Shown in pieces: positions 26,136 through 34,651 of a DNA stretch of 37,566 bases. The translations under genes and the position numbers were made by a program. Below the pieces are notes generated by a model. The model saw only the letters and a list, made by a program, of their open reading frames with translations. It made no database searches and was not told the origin of the DNA. The first letter of the stretch is position 1. The number at the start of each line of letters is the position of its first letter. The stretch is from Bacteroidales bacterium. Its GTDB lineage: Bacteria; Bacteroidota; Bacteroidia; Bacteroidales; UBA7960. Location of the stretch: contig PUKZ01000003.1 in NCBI GenBank assembly GCA_003550725.1, positions 95,124 through 132,689 on the forward strand. Reading direction: 5' to 3'.

Positions 26136-26275
26136 GATAAATTGATTATCCTGATACTTCAATTATAGCAAACCGTTTAAATCTACCAGGAAAATATTAC
26201 ATATAATTCTATTTTTTATTTCATTTGGCTCGTAATTATTTATAAGCAATTAGAATAAAAAATATTATTTTTATA

Positions 26276-26722
26276 TTACCTAACTGATGACAAAATACCC
26301 ACTGCACAACCTTCTTGTCCGTCTTTAAACATGAATGTTAAGCTATATTGTCCGGATGCAGAGACGGGGTATTCAATATAAGGAAAATGACGACCCGAGT
26401 CAACATCATAAGTAGTCGCAATAAGTTGGTCACCACGATAAAGACTCACAATAACCTTACCCGGTTTGGTTTGGTCGTTGCATGAAAATATCCTGTATGT
26501 TGTTCCTGCATTGAGTACTACATTGTATCGGGTAACCCGGGGTGATGATCCACTTTGAGCTTCACTATGTTGTACCGGAAAATCCCTGATAAACCTTGCA
26601 TCACCAAGCTCAGCATGGCATATATCTGTAAGCTCACTACCACATTGTGCTTTTAATTCATATGAAAAGAAAAGCCCAAATAATGAGGCAAAAAATAATG
26701 TATAAAAAAATTTTTTAATCAT
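26276..26722 (-). CDS. Small secreted protein with four cysteines, unknown function
   Basis: A 148-residue protein with a signal peptide (about 1-25, FFASLFGLFFSYELKA) and a mature beta-rich domain of about 120 residues. Cysteines 27, 35, 81 and 139 could form two disulphides in the periplasm. The pattern (YNVVLNAGTTYRIFSCND, VIVSLYRGDQLIATTYD, GQYSLTFMFKDGQEGCAVGIL) looks like a pre-peptidase C-terminal or lectin-like beta sandwich, but no family is recognised. Its ATG is one base after the stop region of the lipoprotein gene, so the two are surely translated from one message. This close link suggests a shared job at the cell surface. Confidence 0.75.
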   Translation of the reverse strand: MIKKFFYTLFFASLFGLFFSYELKAQCGSELTDICHAELGDARFIRDFPVQHSEAQSGSSPRVTRYNVVLNAGTTYRIFSCNDQTKPGKVIVSLYRGDQLIATTYDVDSGRHFPYIEYPVSASGQYSLTFMFKDGQEGCAVGILSSVR

Positions 26723-26723
26723 A

Positions 26724-27635
26724 TCATTTGATTATTTTGTTTCTTATATAATTTACTTGTCGGGCAATTCCGTCAACAATTTCCTGATTTATATTAACTT
26801 CGCTTCTTGATTTATCAACAACAACAATGCTTCCATCCACTTCCTTCATTTTTGGTTCTTTATAAACATAAGTAATAGAAACATTATCAAACTCTTTTTT
26901 TAAATCCATTAAATCCATAAATAATTCATCAATATTAGGATCATTTCTAAAATTGCTTAATAACAGCAATAAATTGTCAAGAACGATTTTCTGCTCACCT
27001 ATACGCTGATAAATCAGGTCTTTGTTGGGGGGCTTAGTTTGTACATTAGTAGAGATATACAGGCTTTCAATCCATGTTCCATATGCAACAAGTATTGCTA
27101 TGCTACTTCGGTTTTGATCTATTAAGTAGCGTGTCATATTATCAAAACCCCGGTTTGTAATATACAATACTGAATCGACATTACGACTACTTTCTGACAA
27201 CCTGTTGAGAGTTTCATAGTCAAAAAACTGGCCTATACGCAGATCATCAGCCAGATCTTTAACATTACGCAAATAGGCCAGAGTGCTAACCGTCCTATCG
27301 TAAATATTCATATATACCAGGTCTGTACCATATACACCAAGGTTTAATGACCTTTCAAAATTAGTATTATAATTGTCAATATTACTATCGGGATTAAGCA
27401 AATCCTGTGAATAAACAACATCGGATTTTTGCAGTAATGCTGACATTTCCACAGGATTTGGCACTGATGATATCATTTCGCCAACAGCCTCGTCAGTAAT
27501 TCCAACATCTTCTGTGATCATAGTATCGGTTAAAAGATCGGTAGCCTCTTCTCTTTTTTCAGGAGCGCAACTCATTACAAACAATGAAACAACCCCTGAT
27601 ATTAAGAGTAGTAATATAACATTTTTTTTCGCCAT
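26724..27635 (-). CDS. Lipoprotein of unknown function downstream of the ABCG-type transporter
   Basis: A 303-residue protein with a lipoprotein signal: basic start AKKN, hydrophobic core and the lipobox VMSC with Cys23 as lipid site. The residues after it (APEKREE) are charged, as in some surface-exported Bacteroidota lipoproteins. The mature part is mostly helical, with many Asp, Asn and Ser residues (DVVYSQDLLNPDSNIDNYNT, LNLGVYGTDLVYMNIYDRTV). I do not recognise a family. It follows the transporter gene by 46 bases and is followed by the secreted gene after one base. By position it may be the outer-membrane partner or cargo of the transporter; this is inference. Confidence 0.75.
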   Translation of the reverse strand: MAKKNVILLLLISGVVSLFVMSCAPEKREEATDLLTDTMITEDVGITDEAVGEMISSVPNPVEMSALLQKSDVVYSQDLLNPDSNIDNYNTNFERSLNLGVYGTDLVYMNIYDRTVSTLAYLRNVKDLADDLRIGQFFDYETLNRLSESSRNVDSVLYITNRGFDNMTRYLIDQNRSSIAILVAYGTWIESLYISTNVQTKPPNKDLIYQRIGEQKIVLDNLLLLLSNFRNDPNIDELFMDLMDLKKEFDNVSITYVYKEPKMKEVDGSIVVVDKSRSEVNINQEIVDGIARQVNYIRNKIIK

Positions 27636-27681
27636 AATAATTTTTTTTCATTGATAATAGCATCTTACAAACAAAAGTATT

Positions 27682-30600
27682 TTAAATACCTGTCTTTTTT
27701 ATCAGAAAATCACGTAATTTATATCTGTTTATTTTAATTTTATTTTTACTTATACTCATAATATTTTCTGTAAAGTATAATGCTTTGGAAAATAACTTAT
27801 AATACAACACAAAATATAATACTATGGTAAATATCCATAGCATTGCAAGGTTAAAATAGAATGTATTGTGAAGCATACCCAAAAAATTCTTATTAGGAGC
27901 CAAAAAGTGAGTTCTGAAATTTACAAGGCTTTGATCTTGTGGGTCAAGGTATATTGGATCGGTTTTTTGCACTAATTTGTTGTCAATTCTCACAAGAGGC
28001 AATGGGGCCATTGCATTTTGAACAAAACTTGAAAGATATTGATTATGGTAGTTATTTTTTAATTGTCTGTACTCTTTTTCTTTTTCAGGTGTATGGGTTC
28101 GTTTTTGGATTATGCCATCAATTGCCTCGTTAACCGAATTAAATTGTGAGCGGTAAAACTCATTTAATTGATTAAGGTAGATGATAAGTTGATTGGCAAT
28201 ATTGCTATCAAACTCGCCCGGTTTAAGTTTATCAATATACTCAAATCGGTGATTATGATATTGGCTAAACATACTTTCATGTTCTTTTTCAATCTCATTT
28301 TTTAAAAGTTCGAGATTATCTTTGGATATGGGCTCGTCATAATCCGCTGCCAATCTGTACTGATAATCTTCAACATATCGTTTCAATTCAGGCAAATAAT
28401 ATACATTTTTGTAATACAAACCACTTTCGAGCTTTCTTTGCGGGTAAAGGTCGCGATAGTAATTATTATTTGTATATTGGTTAACAACAAGCCCTTCAAA
28501 AGCCCATCTTGAAGGCATGAACTCAGCAATAACCGGTACTTTTTCACCACCACCGCCAATTGCCCTGTTGATTTTATCAAAACTAAACATTGCCCCGGTT
28601 AAAACCATCTGGGGTATAATCAAAAAAGGGATCAATATGTAAATTGTAATTGCAGAATTAAATGCTGATGAAATATTTAACCCCAATACATTAGCAAATG
28701 CAGCCAGGGAAAAAAACATTATCCAGTATTCAAAATACATTCCTTTAATACCTAATATAGAATTACCTACAATAATAAATAAAAAGGCTTGAATAGCAGA
28801 CAGTATAAAAAGTATACCTATTTTGGAACACAAGTAGCTGCTACGGCTAAGATTCAAGAACGATTCTTTTTTGAGAATTTTACGATCTTTAAAAATTTCT
28901 TCGGCACTAACTATCAATCCGAGGAAAAGTGCAACAATTGTGCACATAAAGATATATGGCATAACGTTATCATTATTGCGAAATATATATTCATTTGAAG
29001 TAGGATCTTCAATATAACGAATAACAAATGCCAGCAAGAAACCCAACAAAGGGGCTTCTAATAAATTAAGAAGGAGATATTGTTTATTAGATATTTTAGA
29101 CAAAAAGTCGCGTGTAAAAAATATTTTGTATTGATTTAACCAGCTTGGTTTTTTAAATGATTCGGGTAATTTATCAAAATACCCGGTAATTTTTTCTATT
29201 GAGATTTTATCTTTAAAATTTTCAAACCATTCAACGGGATTAACTTTACGGTTATTGGTTGGTTGGCCATATTCATCAACGATTCTTGATTCTATTATAC
29301 TAAAAATGGTTTCGGGATTGACATTACCACATGCAGGGCATTCTCCGACATGGCTGTTGATCTGATTATCAAGCTCTTTAAAGTAAATAACAGCTTCTAC
29401 AGGATTCCCATAGTAAATCTGATATCCTCCATCATCCATAATTGTAACATTATCAAACATCTTAAATATTTCAGATGAAGGTTGGTGAATTACAACAAAA
29501 ATTAATTTTCCTCTTACAGTTAATTCGCGTAGTAATTCCATTACATTTTCTGAGTCGCGTGATGAAAGGCCTGAGGTAGGTTCATCGACAAACAAAACAG
29601 CCGGTTCACGAATAAGTTCAAGCCCAATATTAAGTCGTTTACGTTGCCCGCCGCTGATTTCCTTGTTCAGGGAATCTCCGACTTTCAGGTCTTTGATATG
29701 CGGGAGGCCAAGGCTAAAGAGTACTTTATTTACTTTTTCAGAAATTTCCTCATCAGAAAGGTCTTTATAAACGAGTTTGGTGCTGTAATACAAATTTTCA
29801 TATACTGTAAGATCTTCAATCAGTAAGTCATCTTGTGGGATATAACCAATGATACCTTTGATATCATCACTTTTTTCATGGTAGTCGTTGCCATTAATAT
29901 AAACCTTTCCTGAGGTTGGCTTGGCCATTCCCGACATTACGTTGAGCAATGTTGTTTTCCCTGATCCACTGGCTCCCATTATAGCAAGCATCTTTCCCGA
30001 CTGTTCATCGATATTTACTTCTCTGAGGCCTATATGGCCATTTGCAAACCTGTAATGAACTTTATCTACTTTAAAATGCACTTTAATGGAAGTATCATCT
30101 GCAAGGAAAGTAGATGCAATATCAGTATAAAAAATGGGTTTGCCTTTGGGTTGTTTAATTACGCTTCCTCTTGCAAAAAGATAAATCTTCTGATTATTAA
30201 TAGGCAAGCCATTAAGCAGCAACTCCCTGGTAGAAGTATAGCGAAGAAAGTACAAATCAACGCTTTGAATTCGCAAAACCAGTATTGTTCCTTCCAGTTG
30301 TGGCGAGTATATATGTTTTGCTTTTTGCGGCGTGGTTTTATCTGAATTCACATACAAAATTTCAGGCATATCCCACTTATCAAGCTCTTCCTCTACTACG
30401 AATGTTTTTATAGCATTATACTCTTCCTTGCTGATATTGAAAACCTCTGAAGCGGTATCAATTATAGCCATTCGTTGTGGCGTAAACTTTTTGTCAGAAT
30501 TTACAAGCTCAAATAATCTTACTAAAACAACTATTTTTTGTTTTTGGGTAAGTGTTTTATTTATTTTTTTTGCAATCCCTAAAGTTTTAACAGAATCTTT

Positions 30601-30822
30601 TACGGAAGTAAGTTTAGGTTTTTGCTTATCGTCATTATCGGAAGCTTTTTTTTCGCCAATATAATCATCAAAAAGAGCAAGATATTCCTTAACAGAACTT
30701 TCATTCAGCTGCTGTCGTAAAAAACTTTCCACATATTCGCGCTCATTAGTTGATAAACCAACATCTTGCTTTGCGATAATTGCAAAGAGCTGCATTAAAG
30801 CTTTTAGAATTTCTTCACTCAT
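27682..30822 (-). CDS. ABCG-type ABC transporter: TerB-like domain fused to ATPase and permease
   Basis: A 1046-residue fused ATPase-permease. Residues about 5-55 and 91-142 form a TerB-like helical pair split by a linker. About 155-250 is a beta-rich region with no clear family. The ATPase follows (about 248-480): Walker A GASGSGKTT (283-291), signature SGGQRKR (390-396), Walker B VLFVDEPTSG (409-418), H-loop His446. A CPAC pair (495-498) is in the linker. Six TM segments (near 583-601, 622-640, 666-686, 700-720, 724-745, 990-1008) make an ABC2/ABCG permease, with a large soluble insertion (about 750-985) before the last one. The substrate is unknown; the family usually exports. It is downstream of the SiaB/SiaC genes (61 bases) and upstream of the lipoprotein. 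Confidence 0.88.
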   Translation of the reverse strand: MSEEILKALMQLFAIIAKQDVGLSTNEREYVESFLRQQLNESSVKEYLALFDDYIGEKKASDNDDKQKPKLTSVKDSVKTLGIAKKINKTLTQKQKIVVLVRLFELVNSDKKFTPQRMAIIDTASEVFNISKEEYNAIKTFVVEEELDKWDMPEILYVNSDKTTPQKAKHIYSPQLEGTILVLRIQSVDLYFLRYTSTRELLLNGLPINNQKIYLFARGSVIKQPKGKPIFYTDIASTFLADDTSIKVHFKVDKVHYRFANGHIGLREVNIDEQSGKMLAIMGASGSGKTTLLNVMSGMAKPTSGKVYINGNDYHEKSDDIKGIIGYIPQDDLLIEDLTVYENLYYSTKLVYKDLSDEEISEKVNKVLFSLGLPHIKDLKVGDSLNKEISGGQRKRLNIGLELIREPAVLFVDEPTSGLSSRDSENVMELLRELTVRGKLIFVVIHQPSSEIFKMFDNVTIMDDGGYQIYYGNPVEAVIYFKELDNQINSHVGECPACGNVNPETIFSIIESRIVDEYGQPTNNRKVNPVEWFENFKDKISIEKITGYFDKLPESFKKPSWLNQYKIFFTRDFLSKISNKQYLLLNLLEAPLLGFLLAFVIRYIEDPTSNEYIFRNNDNVMPYIFMCTIVALFLGLIVSAEEIFKDRKILKKESFLNLSRSSYLCSKIGILFILSAIQAFLFIIVGNSILGIKGMYFEYWIMFFSLAAFANVLGLNISSAFNSAITIYILIPFLIIPQMVLTGAMFSFDKINRAIGGGGEKVPVIAEFMPSRWAFEGLVVNQYTNNNYYRDLYPQRKLESGLYYKNVYYLPELKRYVEDYQYRLAADYDEPISKDNLELLKNEIEKEHESMFSQYHNHRFEYIDKLKPGEFDSNIANQLIIYLNQLNEFYRSQFNSVNEAIDGIIQKRTHTPEKEKEYRQLKNNYHNQYLSSFVQNAMAPLPLVRIDNKLVQKTDPIYLDPQDQSLVNFRTHFLAPNKNFLGMLHNTFYFNLAMLWIFTIVLYFVLYYKLFSKALYFTENIMSISKNKIKINRYKLRDFLIKKTGI

Positions 30823-30883
30823 TCAGAAGGTTTTTTTTCAACAAACAAAACATACTTTAATATTTTGTATGATTTGCATAGGG

Positions 30884-31258
30884 TTAATAACTGTGCATTT
30901 CAAAAGGGATATCAACAATTTCGGAATATTCTTCACCTGCCTCAAGCATATCCTCGTCATCTTCCTGGTAATACCATTGTACTGCCACTTCATTTCCTTC
31001 ATTGATAATATCTTCAAACTTTAAAAGAATATCTAAAAGCACTTTTGATGAGGCGGTATTAAAATATTCCAGCCTAAAGATCACATTGGTTTTGGGATTT
31101 GGGTTTTTTGCATACTCCTCAATCCATTCAATAACAGGGGAGTAAAATGTTATAACATCTTCCGGCAAAGATCTCCCGGAAAACTCGATTATATTATTTT
31201 CTGCATCCAATATTACATTGGGAGTATCATCAGTACCTTTAATTTTTATTACGTCCAT
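30884..31258 (-). CDS. siaC: SiaC-family regulatory phosphoprotein (DUF1987)
   Basis: A 124-residue protein matching the SiaC/DUF1987 family. It begins with TPNVILDAENNIIEFSGRSLPED (12-34) and contains FRLEYFNTASSKVLLDIL (61-78), in which Thr68 lies at the place of the Pseudomonas SiaC phosphosite, followed by VAVQWYYQEDDEDMLEAGEEY. In P. aeruginosa SiaB phosphorylates and SiaA dephosphorylates SiaC, and free SiaC binds and activates the diguanylate cyclase SiaD. Here SiaB- and SiaA-like genes lie directly upstream, 16 and 77 bases apart, in the same order of logic. No SiaD-like GGDEF gene is in the window, so its partner is open. The ATG at 31258 is clear. Confidence 0.85.
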   Translation of the reverse strand: MDVIKIKGTDDTPNVILDAENNIIEFSGRSLPEDVITFYSPVIEWIEEYAKNPNPKTNVIFRLEYFNTASSKVLLDILLKFEDIINEGNEVAVQWYYQEDDEDMLEAGEEYSEIVDIPFEMHSY

Positions 31259-31274
31259 ATTGTTATTATTTTAG

Positions 31275-31856
31275 TTATTTGATATTTCTGGTAATTTTGG
31301 TTCTTAACAAGAAAAAATCATTATTTTCATCCATTTCAACAAAATCGTATTCCAGTTTTTCGCCGGTTTTTCTTGCAATATCAATAAGGCCTAAACCGGC
31401 TCCCCCCTTTTCAGACATCGTACCTTCACGTATTTGTTTTTTAAACAGTTCCTTTAATCCATCTTTATCAAGATTATTGATTTTTTCCAATAGAGACCTA
31501 AGTTCGGGAACGCGCTTATTATCAACGGCATTACCTGTAATTACCTGGTATTGTTCACCCTCTTTGCCCATCCTGCCTACGATAAAAATACCGTTACTAT
31601 ACAGGCCTTTACTGCCTTTATATTCATATTCTTCGGCATGTCTGCTAAGATTTTGCAAACATTCAACCATAACATGGAAAACTTTTCTTTTAATTGAGCT
31701 ATCCTCGCTATAGCTTTCCATTTTGTCTTCAGCCAAAGATGTGAAGGCCTTTGTTATTTGATGGGTTATTTCTCCATCATATACTAATGTGAAGTTTTTA
31801 GCCATCATATCCTTGTGAAGCTCATAAATATACTTCATAAAATTTTTATCTTCCAT
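31275..31856 (-). CDS. siaB: SiaB-family protein kinase (DUF6272)
   Basis: A 193-residue GHKL-type protein like SiaB. It has an N-box-like helix VMVECLQNLSRHA (62-74, Glu65 and Asn69), a central beta region with GIFIVGRMG, and a glycine-rich lid SEKGGAGLGLIDIARKTG (148-165). Unlike SpoIIAB/RsbW proteins, the family is longer and phosphorylates the non-STAS protein SiaC. The gene precedes siaC by 16 bases and follows the phosphatase gene by 77, so all three are likely one unit. It should inactivate SiaC by ATP-dependent phosphorylation of Thr68; this comes from family knowledge. Kinase direction is not proved here, but the catalytic motifs look complete. Confidence 0.85.
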   Translation of the reverse strand: MEDKNFMKYIYELHKDMMAKNFTLVYDGEITHQITKAFTSLAEDKMESYSEDSSIKRKVFHVMVECLQNLSRHAEEYEYKGSKGLYSNGIFIVGRMGKEGEQYQVITGNAVDNKRVPELRSLLEKINNLDKDGLKELFKKQIREGTMSEKGGAGLGLIDIARKTGEKLEYDFVEMDENNDFFLLRTKITRNIK

Positions 31857-31933
31857 TTTGCTTTATTTTCAATTATTACTAATAATAATTTAAATGTATA
31901 TATTTATCTTTAATAAAAGAAATTATCTGTAAA

Positions 31934-34522
31934 TTAAAATCTAATACCAATAAGAAGCACATCATCAATTGGTTTTTTATCACCGAGCCATTTTAAATAA
32001 TCATTTTTAAAAAATGCCATAATTTGATTCATAGGGGCATCTTTAAGTTCAATAACATTTTTTTTAATTCGCTTAGGGAAATATTTCTTTCCTTCGGGGC
32101 CGCCAAACTGATCGGGCAGGCCATCAGAAAAGAAATATATTGTATCACCTTTTCTGATTTTCATTGTATGATTTTCAAACTTAGGTTCAGGTTTACCGGG
32201 TCTGGGTATTCCGCCTATAGCAGATTTAGCGCCTTTGATTTCCTGCAATTCACCTTCTCTGACAAGATACAAAGGCCTATGTGCCCCGGAAAACTGCAAT
32301 TCCATATTTTTCATATTAATTTTGCATAACGCAATATCCATGCCATCTCTCGCGCTGGCATCACTTTCGTCTTGTTTAAGGGTTTTTTGAACACCCCGGT
32401 GCAATTGATCAAGCACCAGCCCAGGACTGATATCTTCTGAATGGCTAACAATTTGGTTCATTAAAAAATAACCAATAAGTGACAGCATCGCCCCGGGAAC
32501 GCCATGGCCTGTACAATCAATAGCGGCAATATAAACATCATCATCTTTTTCATACAGCCAGGGGAAATCACCGCTTACTATATCCCTTGGAAGGTAAAAC
32601 ATAAATGAATCAGGAAATATAGTTTTTATTAATTTTTGACTTGGCAATATAGCATTTTGAAGACGAAATGCGTAATTAATACTATCGGTAATCTTGGCAT
32701 TCTTTTCTTTTATTTCCTGCTCTATCTTTTTTAGATCAGTAATATCATGAAGAATAAAAAGTACTGTTTCCAGCCGATTCTCTTCGCTAAATTCAGGAAT
32801 AGCGTTTGCATTAATTATGCGTTTATCATCATTAAAAGGGAATGATATTTCTTTTTGAACTTTTTGTTTTGTTGCTATAACTTCCTCGACAGTTTGGTCA
32901 ATAAAGGTTGTTATTTCCTCACGCAAGTCAACTACATTAAGATGTTTCCTGTGAAATTCCTCAGATTTTAGCTCTGAATAACATTCTATGGCGGGATTGG
33001 CATAGAAAAACTGTCTGTTTAAATCAACCCTGATTATAATATCGGGGCTATTATCAGAGAGGGTTTGCATTTGCCCTCGCATCCTCTGTTCTTTTTCAGC
33101 TCTTTTACGCTCAGTAATGTCATTGGTATTAAGAAGCATACCTTTTATAGCCGGATCATGGAGAAGATTACGCCCGGTTGTTTCAAGAAACATTATTGAA
33201 CCATGCTTATTAAGATATGTATATTGTATCTTTTGAGGTTGGTCAGGATATTTTTTAAGGTCTTCAAACATCTTATTTATAGTGTTCTGACCTTTTTTGT
33301 TGGTACGGTCAAAATCCTTACCCGCAAACATATCATCTTCGGTATATCCTAAAATATTTTTTACCGATGGGCTTACATATTTGAGTGTTTTATTTTCATC
33401 ATAAATAGTAATAAGCTCTGAAGCATTTTCAAGAAGTGAATAAAGTCTTTTTTGGCTCTGATTGACCTCTTCAATCTTGTCTTCCAGGTTGATATTTGTC
33501 TTTTTAAGTTCTTCCTGCGTTAAACGCATTTCTTCGGTATTTTGCTTAAGCTCCTCTTCATTTTTCTTAAGCTCCTGGGTCATCTCCTGTGATTCCTTTA
33601 AAAGCTTCTCAGTTTTTTTGGTTATTTTAAGATTATAAATGGTTTGAGCAACAATTTCGGCAATGTTTTTCAAAAACTCTATTTCGTGAGGTTTAAAGTG
33701 CCTTATTGATGCAAATTCAAACGCTCCCTGTAACTTCTCCTCCATAAACATGGGCACAATAATGATGCTGTCGGGTTTTTTTTCACCAAGTATTCCCGAT
33801 GTAATAGAAAGGTAGTATTCGGGAATTTCGGTTCGATGAACTATATCCTTTTCAATAGCAGCTTGCCCGACAAGTCCTTCACCAACTTTTACCTCACCCT
33901 TAAGATATTTACGGCGATTATATGCATAAGATGCACTAATATATAGTTTCTCACTATCATCATCAAATATATAAAAAACACCCTGAACCGTATCAATATA
34001 ATTTATTAATTCCTCTAAAACTTCGTAAGCTAAAATATTAACATCATTATGTTTTCGGAGAACCTGGTTAATTTTATCCTTGCCCACCATCTCCCAGTTT
34101 TGCAATGATTCTTTCCTGTTATTTTCATATATTTTATTACGCAGGTTTTGCATTGCATTTCCAAGTGTATCCGATTCATCCAGTTCAATATCAACATCAA
34201 AATTACCATTCCCTATTTTTTCGGCAAAGGTAGCAACCCGATTAATATTTTCGGTTTGATTACTTAATTGAGCTTGAATACAGTCGAATTGCACTTGCAT
34301 ATCTTCTTTTTTTTGAACAACCAAATAGCCCATAACAGCAAAAACAATCGGAACAAAATCTAAAATCATTAACACAGGTGTTTTTTTATGTATTTCAATA
34401 ATACCTGATAATGAAAACTCAATCCCCGGCTTGCTAAGCTCGACTATCCATGCAAAACAAGGAAAAAGCAGCCCCATCCCAAAAAACAATAAAACTATCT
34501 GTCTTTTGTCAAATGACCTCAT
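31934..34522 (-). CDS. Membrane GAF-PAS-PAS-SpoIIE (PP2C) phosphatase, SiaA-like
   Basis: An 862-residue sensor phosphatase. TM segments at about 9-29 and 49-69 enclose a short external loop. A HAMP-like helix (about 84-137), GAF domain (about 147-297), coiled coil (about 302-362), two PAS domains (about 363-472, 482-597) and a SpoIIE/PP2C domain (about 622-862) follow. Metal-site residues include Asp647 and Asp652 (DIVSGDFPW), Asp669 (DCTGHGVPGAML), Asp726/729 (ARDGMDIAL) and Asp853/854 (DDVLLIG). By family and position it should dephosphorylate the SiaC-like protein, as SiaA does, but its sensing end is much larger. Three Glu-Glu pairs spaced seven residues lie in the coiled coil. ATG at 34522 is preferred to a TTG nine bases upstream. 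Confidence 0.88.
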   Translation of the reverse strand: MRSFDKRQIVLLFFGMGLLFPCFAWIVELSKPGIEFSLSGIIEIHKKTPVLMILDFVPIVFAVMGYLVVQKKEDMQVQFDCIQAQLSNQTENINRVATFAEKIGNGNFDVDIELDESDTLGNAMQNLRNKIYENNRKESLQNWEMVGKDKINQVLRKHNDVNILAYEVLEELINYIDTVQGVFYIFDDDSEKLYISASYAYNRRKYLKGEVKVGEGLVGQAAIEKDIVHRTEIPEYYLSITSGILGEKKPDSIIIVPMFMEEKLQGAFEFASIRHFKPHEIEFLKNIAEIVAQTIYNLKITKKTEKLLKESQEMTQELKKNEEELKQNTEEMRLTQEELKKTNINLEDKIEEVNQSQKRLYSLLENASELITIYDENKTLKYVSPSVKNILGYTEDDMFAGKDFDRTNKKGQNTINKMFEDLKKYPDQPQKIQYTYLNKHGSIMFLETTGRNLLHDPAIKGMLLNTNDITERKRAEKEQRMRGQMQTLSDNSPDIIIRVDLNRQFFYANPAIECYSELKSEEFHRKHLNVVDLREEITTFIDQTVEEVIATKQKVQKEISFPFNDDKRIINANAIPEFSEENRLETVLFILHDITDLKKIEQEIKEKNAKITDSINYAFRLQNAILPSQKLIKTIFPDSFMFYLPRDIVSGDFPWLYEKDDDVYIAAIDCTGHGVPGAMLSLIGYFLMNQIVSHSEDISPGLVLDQLHRGVQKTLKQDESDASARDGMDIALCKINMKNMELQFSGAHRPLYLVREGELQEIKGAKSAIGGIPRPGKPEPKFENHTMKIRKGDTIYFFSDGLPDQFGGPEGKKYFPKRIKKNVIELKDAPMNQIMAFFKNDYLKWLGDKKPIDDVLLIGIRF

Positions 34523-34651
34523 TAGCCTCAAAATTTTTCGTTTTTATTTAACAAGCGCAATATATATACATTTTTGCTAAAAAAATTAAGTAAATCACTG
34601 CATCGTTAAACAAAAACTGCAAAATCAGTTTTTTTTGCCTTATATAACCAT

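Noticed and set aside
31279-31713. 144-codon plus-strand frame opposite the SiaB-like gene
   Set aside because: Antisense shadow of a gene with clear family motifs; Ser/Pro/Leu-rich with no domain.
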